From Alopecurus myosuroides (taxonomy: Eukaryota > Streptophyta > Magnoliopsida > Poales > Poaceae): a stretch of 64,000 bases of DNA. This document shows positions 35,321 through 45,517 of this stretch, in pieces; positions within the stretch are counted from its first letter, which is position 1, and each line of letters begins with the position of its first letter. The notes beneath the pieces are model-generated. The model did no database searches. It had not been told where the DNA came from and saw only the letters and a program-made list of their open reading frames with translations. The stretch spans positions 275,089,349-275,153,348 of the forward strand of contig CM054062.1 in NCBI GenBank assembly GCA_028641055.1. The letters run 5' to 3'. Both the position numbers and the translations under genes were made by a program.

Positions 35321-37167
35321 ATGGATTCCGGTAATGTTCAATCCTTTTGAATCTTGGTGCTATAACCCTACCAATCCGTGGATTTGCGTTTTTGTTGGCA
35401 ATGCTTGGTAGAACTAGTTCCCTAGAGGTTCCTTTCCATGCTAGATTCGATAGATTAGATTCACTCGTGTACGATCTAGTTTTGAAGTCTAAGATCTAGA
35501 TCTGCTTTGTGCTGTTCCGCAACTACCGAAATATCCGGTCCACGACTGAACCGGAATATCCGGGTAACCGGAATATCCGGTTCAGTTTTGAACCGGAATA
35601 TCCGGCTATGTTCTGTACTGTTTCAGACAGCCCAAAATTAATCTTTCTCGGATTTCGTCTTAGATTGTTCCCTTGAATCCCCTCTATTGTTTTTATGCAT
35701 GATTGTTTCCATTGCTTGACACGAGTGTACTTATCTTGTGCTATCCCTCTATTATCTTGCTTCACAGGTGGTGGTTCTGAGAGGCGCCTTCCTAAGCGTC
35801 CCAAGCAGGTCTCTGTCAAGAACAAGCATAAGGCTCGGCTCAACTATAAGACCGACATTCCTGTTCCGGAGTTCAATGTGCTCAGGCAGAAGGATGTCTA
35901 CCTTGATCCTCGTGATGCAAATATTGATCCTCGGTTCTGGAATCTGGAGCAGTCCTACATCTATGCTGATATCTATTATGACTACCGCCACCCCATCCGT
36001 GTGATGCTGCCGTTTGACTTTGCTGCCCTCAAGGCCAAGGAGGAATTTGCTGATGCCGCTAGCATTGTTGAGCGGTTTGGACTGGTGAAGCTTATGGAGA
36101 CTCAGTGCAACTACAACAAGCAGCTTGTGATGCAGTTTATGTCCACTCTGGTATTCAGTACCAATGATATTGTGTGCCGTCTCAAGTGGATGTCTGAGAC
36201 CACATCTTGTGAGGCTTCCTTCGAGAGGTTTGGACGCCGTCTTGGATACTCTTTCAGCTCTCACCCTCCTCTTGGTCGCCGCGTCCATGAGGTTGATAGG
36301 CCTAGGAGGGAGGTGGCCATGGCTGAGCTGTATGCTCCTGGTTTCACCATTGGAGGCCTTGAGGGACTGCTTCCCCTCTATGATCAGCTAGTCCGCATCT
36401 TCAGGTCCTTCCTTGTGCCCAGTGGGGGTAACAACGATGCTCTCACCACTCCTCTTTGCAACCTTCTGATACTGGCTAAGGAGTGCATGGAGGAAGAGGA
36501 CTCATATGTCTCCTATACTGTGGATGTGATGGACATCATCTATCACGAGCTCTACGCTGCTATGATTGGTGGCTACACCATTCCCTATGCTCCTTATATC
36601 ATGATGCTCATCAAGCATGAGATGCGGAAGGAGTACACGGAGTTACCCATGGTTGAGCACAAGGTCAAGAGGCTATATATCAAGAGGAAGAAGAAGACTG
36701 CTGCTGCTGCTTCTCAGGATGCTTCTTTTGAGGGTGGTTCCTCTATGGGAGGTCCCTCCACTGGTTCTCACTCTGCGCCCATTTCTGATGTTAGCACTTT
36801 ACGCCATGTCAGGAAGCTCTCCTGGTTCCAGCGTAATGTGCTCTGCATGAAGGTGGACATCCATAAGGAGCAGTACAGGGCTTATCGCCGCGACACCGCC
36901 ATGGCTAACGCACAGAGTCAGATTCTGCACCATGTGAGTGGTGCCACTGGTGATGTACCTGCTCCTCTCACTGTCCAGTCTTACGCTGCTTGGTCTGCTG
37001 AGGATAGCACTCCCTGGGCGAGCATTGAGGCGGCTCTCCGTTCTACTCAGGCTACTACTTCTGGAGCTGGTGATGATGATGAGGATGAGGAGTCTGATGC
37101 TGAGCACGAGGCCGAGGGCGAGTCCGAGGAGTCTGCTGGAGAGTCTTCTGAGCACTCTGATGCTTAG
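35321..37167 (+). CDS. Extra spliced ORF between pol and 3' LTR (env position) of the inner Copia element, intact
   Basis: Exon 1 is only 10 bases (ATG at 35321, MDS plus one base). The intron 35331-35767 has GT...TTCACAG ends, and exon 2 runs 35768-37167, giving about 470 residues with no stop. There is a basic start (RRLPKRPKQ), then a globular part with aromatic residues (DPRFWNLEQSYIYADIYYD; RLKWMSETT; GRRLGYSF). A helical middle (LAKECMEEEDSYVSYTVDVMDIIYHELYAAMIGG), a Lys-rich patch (KRLYIKRKKKT), a Ser/Gly linker and a long acidic tail follow. No signal peptide or clear membrane anchor is seen, so calling it envelope is not justified. It resembles the loosely defined 'putative plant transposon protein' ORFs of Athila and Sirevirus elements. 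Function unknown. The start choice rests on the clean splice and in-frame join; an unspliced frame has no good ATG. Confidence 0.65.
35526..35605. repeat. Four CCGGAATATCCGG-type motifs inside the intron of the 3' ORF
   Basis: Copies at 35526-35538 (one mismatch), 35551-35563, 35568-35580 and 35593-35605. The motif is the exact reverse complement of the LTR word CCGGATATTCCGG. Confidence 0.85.
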
Positions 37168-37748
37168 ACCGTGTCTGGGACGTTAGATTCGCTATTTCCC
37201 TCCTTTTTTGGTGTCTCGATGCCAAAGGGGGAGAAGTAGCTATTAGACTACGGGATTTGCATGGGTTCGGGCACAAGCATTTGCTTTCATCATTCTTTGA
37301 GAGCTTGTGTCCATTTTAGTATCTTCGTTTGTCGTTTTCGTGAACTTATGTCGGTTATTGTCTCGTTTAAACTATGTGTGCTATTGTGTGCGACTATGTT
37401 GGTTATCTGGATATTATCGTGGATTATCTATTAGTGATGTTATGGTTATCTATCGTATATGTTGAGGATATTATCTATGGTTGTGCTTGGTTATTCTTGG
37501 ATATATTATCTTCGCTCAAGGTATATACTTCTATCCTACACTCAACATATTGGTGGTATTGGCTCATTGGCATGTTTGCTACTTGTTGGAAATTTCTCCC
37601 CATACATCATTGCATCTATTTGCATTTGAGGCAAACAAAAGATATGCATAGAGATAGGGGAGACGTTCCCATCTTGTTTCAAACATGTTCTTGTCAAGGT
37701 TTTATTGCAAATCTTAGTATTGTCATCTAACACCAAAAAGGGGGAGAT
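37168..37748 (+). other. 3' untranslated region and polypurine tracts of the inner Copia element
   Basis: T-rich non-coding DNA. A purine tract CCAAAGGGGGAGAAG lies near 37220 and the tract touching the LTR is AAAAAGGGGGAGAT (37735-37748). The second primes plus-strand synthesis; the first looks like a duplicated tract, a Sirevirus trait. Confidence 0.75.
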
Positions 37749-39249
37749 TGAAAGTGCATTTCATTTTCCCAGTGTTTTGTGTGTTAGTTAACAATACTAA
37801 GTACATTATTTATCGAGGTGTTTAGCGTGCAGGTGTTATACTTTACATCGGCATCGATCACCGAAAAGTCGGTGAAATTTGGCCTGAGAGTTTTGGGACA
37901 GAACCCAACCGGATTATTCGGACCGGATTATTCATCCTGGACCGGATATTCCGGTTGCTCATGAAGTTGCGCGAAAACTGCTAAGGACTGGAAGTTTTGC
38001 TCTCAGAAGTGAACCGGATTATTTGGTCCGTATTATTCATCCTGGACCGGATATTCCGGGTACTGCGCAAAACTGCTAAGGACTGGAAGTTTTGCTCTCA
38101 GAAGTGAACCGGATTATTTGGTCCGGATTATTCATCCTGGACCGGATATTCCGGGTACTGCGCAAAACTGCTAAGGACTGGAAGTTTTGCTCTCAGAAGT
38201 CAACCGGATTATTTGGTCCGGATTATTCATCCTGGACCGGATATTCCGGGTGATGCGCAAAACTGCTAAGGACTGGAAGTTTCGCTCTCAGAAGTGAACC
38301 GGATTATTTGGTCCGGATTATTCATCCTGGACCGGATATTCCGGGTGCTGCGCAAAACTGCTAAGGACTGGAAGCTTGGAGCTACAGGAGTGGACCGGAT
38401 TATTTGAACCGGATTATTCCGGAGGAGCCGGATAATCCGGTTCAGATCTGCTGGACCATGTGGAGCAAGCTGACCGGATATTCCGGTTCATACTTGAACC
38501 GGATATTCCGGTCCCCTTTTTCCTGTGCAACGACTAGTTGTGAGGAGGGACTATAAATACCCCTCCTGCTCCTCCCCAAGATCTAGTTCTTCCCCTTAGC
38601 ATTTAAGAACTCACCAAATCTCTCATTACTCCCAATCCCTTCACCCAATCTTGAAGATCTTTGGAGGATTGAAGGAGAAGGCCCCGATCTACATCTTCAC
38701 CGAGCCGTTCTTCATTTCCCCCTCTCTAGCTCGAGGGATCTAGCCTAGGGTTTCCTCTTGTGGAGAACCTAGGCATCTTGATACTTGTTGGTGATTCAAG
38801 AAGAGTTGGGAGCCCCCAATTAAGTTGTGGGTGTGTGCCCCAAGTTGTTTGTAAAGGATTTGATCCCCGCCTCAAAGGGGTTCTATAGTGGAAGGTGAAC
38901 TAGGCCTTTGTGGCGAAGTTCATCGGAGAATAGGGTGATGCCTTAGTGGCGTTGAGTAGGCCTTTGTGGCGAGCTCACACCCCTCCAACGAGACGTACTC
39001 CCCTAAAAAGGAGGAACTCAGAAATACATCGTGTCTCCGTGTGCTTCCATCGGTTACCTCGTTCCTCCCTCTCTTTACTTACTTGTACTTGTTGCATTAA
39101 TTGCTTGTCTTATCATATAGGTAAATTCACCACTAGGTACACTATCTAGAGAATTTACCTTCTTGTCAAGCCTAAACTTTAAGAAAATTTAAAATTGGTC
39201 GTAGCACCTATTCACCCCCCCCCCTCTAGGTGCCCATACTTTGCTTTCA
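37749..39249 (+). repeat. 3' LTR of the inner Copia element (1501 bp)
   Basis: Same ends as 23281-24760, preceded by the polypurine tract and followed by the target duplication GAGAA. It has four regular 95-bp units plus the diverged one. It lacks the deletion of about 29 bp seen in the 5' LTR array. Confidence 0.93.
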
Positions 39250-39254
39250 GAGAA

Positions 39255-41000
39255 CACCTTCCTTATGAATGAGGCAAGCACCCAATGCATCTCCATTGTA
39301 CCTAAAAACAAAATTTCAAGTACAACATGGTACCCAAACTCATTGGGTCCAAAGTAGTTAGAGCAACTACGATACATAGGACAAACTCCACATAAATATG
39401 TGCATATTAATATGAATTTGGATTTCATGCACATCTTAGCCATTTAGGATTTGATGGAGTTTATCCTATATATTTGATCAACGAAAGTAAGCATGCCAAA
39501 ATATATACATAGTGAATATACATGCACAAAACTTTCAAGGACCAAAACAAGATACAAATTGGACAAAGCACCAATTAAACCAAGAAGCCACTCACAAGAG
39601 TGAAAAGAAGGAGAATTGTCCAAACTATATCAATACCCAAATCAACACATGATTGAGGAAACCAACTAGAGAAGATACCAAAAAAGGATCAAAGAATAAT
39701 AAAACCCTCTACACTTTTCATGATGGCACACAAAGTACCAAGACGAAAAATGTTCGTCTTCCAAAGAGAAAAGTCACTGGGATAAAAACCAATTTTAACA
39801 CAACAAGTGTTCAAACGCATATAGGAGAGCTCTTCCAAGAATAGTGCATTATTTATGATCTTTCATTTGAATACAAAATGCATACAATGGAATCATTACT
39901 CTCCATATATATTATTCGAACACTAGTCATGTTAAAAAAATCAGTAAGATGCAATACCAATTTAAAGAACGGTGATCTACTCAATGTAGGATAGCTTCCC
40001 CAAGAATAGTACAACCCAAAGAAGTATGACTTTGAACATAAGTGCACAAGAATGGGATCATTGCTTTTCCTACCACAAGAAAGCACAAAACAAATTTTGA
40101 GTAGAGCAAGGAAGACACAAGGGAGTTAAACCAAACAAATCATTGGCAAGAAACAAGGCAATTTTAGAGAAAAGGCCAAAGTAAATATGATCAATAAACT
40201 TACCACAAATTATTATCACTTGTCAAAGACAAGAGATGTATGGAGATATTTCTCGGTGGTAGATTTGTTCACAATCATATTCACAAAACATAAGCATGTG
40301 ACAAAAGATAGGAATAGAAAAACATGCTTAAATAGAGATTCTTGAAGGCTTCAACTAAAAAACGAATATGCAAAGCACCAAGAAACTCTCTCACAAACAA
40401 GATAACAAAATAAAAAGGACAAAAGATATTTTAAGAAAATATGGAACTTCTTTGAGCAATACGCCACATAGGAACAAGATTATTGACAACATAAATTCTA
40501 GGTGGCAATACCTCACATGTTCACATTTTATAGACTCGTAATATGCAGATAGCTTATTACTCCCCCATAATGTGATAATCCATTTTTTTTTAACAAGAGG
40601 CAAAGAAAACAAATCCAACTAGAGAAAGTTAATGGACATTAGAATTTGAATTTCTCATGAGAAAGACATACCATATAGAGACAAGATAACATTGATATAT
40701 CAACACTAAGTGGTATTCCTCATGTACACACATTTTAGGATAGTAAAGTGCCAAGAGCAAATTACTCCCCCAAAATGGGATAGTCCATTAAACTCCCAAA
40801 GAGCCAACTAAAATAAGCAATAATTGCAATGAAGGCTCAACACAAAGCAAACAAGTACATGGAGCGCAAGCCAAAAAAAACTCATACTAGATTAACCAAG
40901 ATGGGTAAGTAGTAAGCACAACATATACAAACACATGCTCGAAACAAAACTAACATATGAAAGGGAGCATGCAACTTTCAATGAATATATGATCTAAATA
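39255..41000. other. Non-coding region of the outer Copia element (right part)
   Basis: AT-rich, no gene. It repeats modules seen at 21958-23280 (GTGCACAA.AATGG.ATCATT, ACTCCCC/ACTCCCCCA tracts at 39900, 40560 and 40765), which are purine-tract-like words on the element strand. Confidence 0.6.
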
Positions 41001-43143
41001 CAAGTTACCGCAAGGAGGAACACTGGATAAGAGATATATATGATCCAAATGACTTGGCTTGAGGAAATATAAGCAGATACTGTTGACTTTACCCTTCCTT
41101 CGGCAGAAGTAGATTCATCGCCACCAGGAGCAGCCCCAAGGCCATAATAGTTCTTTTCTTCTTCGCGAGTAGCAACCATATCAGGACTCTTTAGCGATCG
41201 ATTATTTAATCTTCTTTGCCGAGATGTGCAACTATAATTTTTTCCTACCAGTGGCCCTGGGGCGTAAAGATCAAAAACTCGTGATAGGGAGCTCATCCTA
41301 AACTAAAGATCAGTGGTGCCACGGATGATCTACTTTTAATGACTACCTTCCCCGGGGGCCACTTTGTCAGTGGGAACTTTGAGTGGTATGGATCTTTTTC
41401 CTTTCTACCCTATGTCGCTCCTTTTGTTTTGGAACCTCGTATTCTTATTCCTTTCTTCTTGATGTGGATCTGTATTCGTTAACGATTTAAACAAATCCTT
41501 CTCAAGGCAAGGCGGAAGTAGTGCTTGAATACCTCTAAGTACTGAGCTCTCAGCTCATTGATTCATGACACTCTCCTTCCACGGGAAAAATCTCTCATTT
41601 GAAAGCCCACTATGCTGCTTCTCTCTCACTTGCTGGAAAGCGTGTTACTTACGTAAATATCAGTAGGACATGACCAACCGAACCAGCGAGCTAAAGCTAT
41701 GGTTTAATGACACTTTCCAAAACCCAGACGTCCGCTTTATAAGACATTCTGTTGATTGCCTATTCAGTTGCAGCTAGCCCTTACTTTGAAGGAGAAGATA
41801 AGATACCTATGGTATAGGGAATCCACACCGTCGGCTTGTCGATCCGGGATCGCCCAGGATCGGGTGGAAGGTCGAAGAAGCCAGTCTTCAGTGGTGCTTC
41901 CATGGCAGTTGGATAGTAGATCAGAGAGGCAGGCCAGTAGAATATGGAGTTGTTTTCGTTCTCTTGTTATTCTTTTATGGCTATAAGTATTTCTGTCTTG
42001 GATTCGTTTGGCCATTAGGTTTGAATTGCCTTCTCTTTCTGTCTTTCATTTGAATTCTGTGATTTATCCTGCTATTTGGAGAGTAGTTGATATGGTCTGG
42101 GTTTGGCTTTCAAAGTGCAGTTCAAAAAGAGTGAGTTGTTGTCAATGGCTGGAATGGAATATATAAGGATAAGATGGAAAATATGGCTTTCTTTCCATCT
42201 ACCTATTTGAAGTAGTAAGCTTATCTTTTAGGTGGGAATAGTTTACAATCGAGTTTGAAAGCATTAATGAAGTGAGCCTATTACATCAAGTTATTTTTTG
42301 ACCTTTTCATTTGAAAGTAGCCATAGGCAAGGAAGGCTACCTATTGATACGGAAAGAAAGCCATCTCTGGCTATTCTTTTTTAGGGTGGAAAAGAGTGCT
42401 CCATATCCATATATGTGCTTGGAGGGAAGGCCACATCTTTAATTGTATTCTTTTTCGAGGTCATCCTCTTCAGCCTGTGTTAGTAATGCTAGTTTTGAGT
42501 TTGTTTTTAGTACCTTACCTACTTAGGGGGTCTATAGAAAGGCTTAGAGGACCCTAAAGTGTCAGTTTATGTTAGAATTGCTTTGCTATTTTTCAAGCAA
42601 ATAAGCTTGAAAGAAAGTGCTTTTATTTGAGTTGAAATGAAAGAAGAAATCGTCTATCTAGACAGAGTATGTGTATTATTCGGTCCATGCTTGCCCTTCT
42701 AGGCCCTTTAGATCTATATATATCTTACTATCGAAAAGGGTTTTAGGAGGAGCGGAGAAAGTCGCGTTTACAGCCAGCAGTTCTTATGGGCGTAACTCCC
42801 TCTAGTATTCCAATAATCTCCTTTCCTCCAATATGTCACTAGTATTCAAGTATGCGGCTCGTATTAGTATGCCAGGCGTTTGAGAGACCAGAATTCTTTT
42901 CATAGCCTTCCCTTCAATATGCCATCTTGTCTTGCGGTGCTCTATCCTTCCAAGCGAGCCTGTGCTCGGGGAGCACTCCTTCTATCATTCATAAAATATG
43001 CTTATCTCTCCTTGGTCGTAAAGCTTTTCATTTACCGAAAATGCCATTGGAGTTTCTAGCCGGGAGGTGCAGTCTCGTACAAGCAACTTCTCTTCCTCTT
43101 TCGAAGATGAAGATCCCTTAATTCTTCATGAGATAGCCAAGTC
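41000..43143. other. Probable mitochondrial-derived insertion (NUMT-like), boundaries approximate
   Basis: The texture changes sharply from AT-rich element DNA to DNA of intermediate composition. It is rich in CTTTCTTTCC/GAAAGAAAG words and lacks repeat-element signals, much like intergenic DNA of grass mitochondrial genomes. No mitochondrial gene was identified, so this is a texture call. An open frame of 100 codons on minus (40994-41296) has no recognisable function and spans the left edge. The right edge lies where the outer element's gag frame should enter protease. Confidence 0.45.
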
Positions 43144-45464
43144 TCCAATGCCCTCCAACAACATCTATTGATAAAGTTTGAGCTTGTTGGTCCCCAACCA
43201 ACTTGGGTCCTAATAGGTTAGTCACAATAGGTTTGGCAACCCAAATGGTTATTTTCTTGACACCACTTTGAGTACCAACAAACTTGGCAAACACATTGCC
43301 CACATTATCCTTCCGAATGGAATAAACATCATCAACAAGGATAGGGTTGGATAATGTACCATTAGTGCATGAATAAGCAAGGTGTCCCTTGTAACGACAA
43401 AGGTAGCAACATTGACTCTTCTCTTTCTTCTTAATAGGCTCCTCAACTTGAGGAGAATTGGCTTGATTCTTCTTAGGAGGTGGTCGTTGTTCAACTCGTG
43501 GTTGAGCATGAGATTGAACAAGAGTCCGCTTCCCTAGTTTCTTCTCACTTAGAGACTTCTTCTTCAAAGGGCAAGATCTAACATGGTGTCCTTCAATCTT
43601 GCACTTGAAGCAAATAATCTTTGTCGGATCTTTTACTTGTTCTTGGCCCTTCTTATTGTCAACCATGGACTTGTTATTGATATTGGAGTTGAATCCAAGT
43701 CCACTCTTGTCATTGGGAAGTCTTCGCACTCTCAACATATTGTCAAGGGTGGAACTTCCTCCATGAATCTTTTCCAAGTCTTTCTTCAAAGAAGTGACTT
43801 GGGCCTTGAGCTCTTTAATTTCCTCTGCATGGTTAGAATCAACACAAGAGCTAGAGGAAGTAGATGCTTCATTGTTAGAGCAACAAGGCAAGGAAAGCAA
43901 TTCATCACAATATGTAGAAACATTATGAGAGGATGATATACTAATACTAGCACAAGGCAATATAGAATTATTAGAAGAGGTTGTGCTAGTAACCACATGA
44001 GGATCTCAAGATGTTACCTTTCTAGTGATAGCCTCGAGAGCTCATTTTAGCATAGTATGGGATGCTAGAAGATCCTCATGAGAGCTAGATAGATTTTCAT
44101 TGCTTTCTTCCAACTTCCCACACTTGCTAGTCATCAACTCAAGTTGAGCCATTATCTCAACATTCTCCTTCAAAATAGATGCTTCACAATATGTGGAGTT
44201 AGTAGCACAAGCATCATTACTAATAGAAGAAGACAACTTGGTAAGCTCATTATTAAACCTAGAGTTTTCCTCAATTAGTTTAGCATTGCCAACAACAAAT
44301 TCAACCTTTTCCTTTTTAAGCACATTATATTTAGAATTAGTATGGTCACGTGCTTTAGTGAGATAGGCTATTTGTTCATTATGGAGCTCCTCAATAGACT
44401 CAAGTTTCTCCTCAAGAGTAACTCATAGCTCATACTCTTCCTCAAGAGACATAGTGAGGGATGCCTTCTTTCAATCTCACCTTTATTCTCAATGATTTTA
44501 GTTCTATTAATAGCAAAAGCTAGAATTTCACCCAAAGGAGTGATAGCTTTACTACCTTTAGGGAGATCGAGAAGAACCAACTCACCCTTCTCCATTAAAG
44601 AGACCTCATCCTCATACTCTCCACAAAATAAATCCTCATCCTCATGATCACAAGATGTAGTGGGTTCCAAAGGTGGAGATACCTTTGAATCCTTAGCCAT
44701 AAGGCACACATGATAAATGGATAACGATGATGAAGATTGACTTGAAGCACCAATAAGGTCCATGTATTGTTCCACCAAAATATGGGATTCCTCTACATTG
44801 TTAGCCACACAAGTACTAGAGGAAATGGAAGCATTGTTTTTATGAAAACAAGACATAAGAAGCATATCATCATGAGATTTAGTTAAACAACTATTACATG
44901 ATATGCAAGGACTATCAACACTAGCATGTATGGAACTTTGAGCGCTAGAAGATATTAAGTCCAAAGATAGATCATTGCAATGGGATAGAGATGAAGTATA
45001 GTCAATAGAAAATTCACTATCCATAATGCAATTTCTATCACCACTCACCATATCATTACCTTGTGAAAAATAACATGTTGGTGGAGTGGAGAAAGATGTG
45101 AACTCATCACGGCCAGAAGTGGATGGAGAACAATCATCCTCAATAATGTTGGACACATCATATATATCTTTAAGTTTGTCCATAGCTCATGAGCGTTCCG
45201 AAAAGACATGATTGAATAAATAACTACATCGCTCAAAACACACGAGAGACCATTAGATACAAGAGTATCGAGATAAGAGTTTTCCTCGTCCTATAAAGAT
45301 AAATATTGAGAATTCTTTGAAGGAGGAAAATCCATATCTACAATTCTCCTTACATACTTTGGACCCATGTCCGTAAGAAAATTAAGAATGCGAATTTTCC
45401 AAACATCATAATTTCGACCATAGAATATAAAAGCGGGATCGTGCTCTATTTCCCTAAACGACAT
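43144..45464 (-). pseudogene. Gag of the outer Copia element, broken
   Basis: The start is probably the ATG at 45462-45464 (MSFREIEHDPAFIFYGRNYD) 40 bp after the PBS. The frame shifts near 45180 and again near 44370, with a stop near 44042. Visible parts are a Ser/Thr/Cys-rich middle (44370-45180) and coiled-coil segments (44042-44323). Two intact CCHC knuckles, CFKCKIEGHHVRSC and CYLCRYKGHLAYSC (43360-43620), follow, and then the conserved tail ITIWVAKPIVTNLLGP near 43210. The last readable residues are VVGGHW, exactly where a Copia protease (W-x-L-D-S-G) would begin; after that the sequence is unrelated. Confidence 0.8.
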
Positions 45465-45503
45465 CGTACTCTCTAGGATGTAAAGCCTAATAAGAGAGAC
45501 GAG

Positions 45504-45515
45504 GCTCTGATACCA
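45504..45515 (-). other. Primer binding site of the outer Copia element
   Basis: TGGTATCAGAGC on minus, two bases inside the 5' LTR; complementary to initiator tRNA-Met. Confidence 0.92.
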
Positions 45516-45517
45516 AT

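Larger units (their letters stand above)
23281..39249 (+). mobile_element. Inner Sirevirus-like Copia element (15,969 bp including a nested solo LTR)
   Basis: The LTRs are 23281-24760 and 37749-39249; the target duplication GAGAA is perfect (23276-23280 and 39250-39254). Order on plus is PBS, gag, protease, integrase, RT, RNase H, an extra spliced ORF, polypurine tract, 3' LTR. Integrase before RT defines Copia. The long gag with coiled coil, the multiple polypurine-like tracts, the repeated LTR palindromes and the extra 3' ORF fit the Sirevirus group. LTRs look more alike than those of the outer element, as expected from nesting. Gag and pol carry disabling mutations. Confidence 0.93.

Noticed and set aside
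35321..37167. Calling the inner Copia 3' ORF an envelope gene
   Set aside because: No signal peptide, no clear membrane anchor and a very acidic tail; position alone is not enough.
40994..41296. A 100-codon minus frame as a mitochondrial gene
   Set aside because: No recognised mitochondrial protein motif and it spans the apparent boundary with element DNA.
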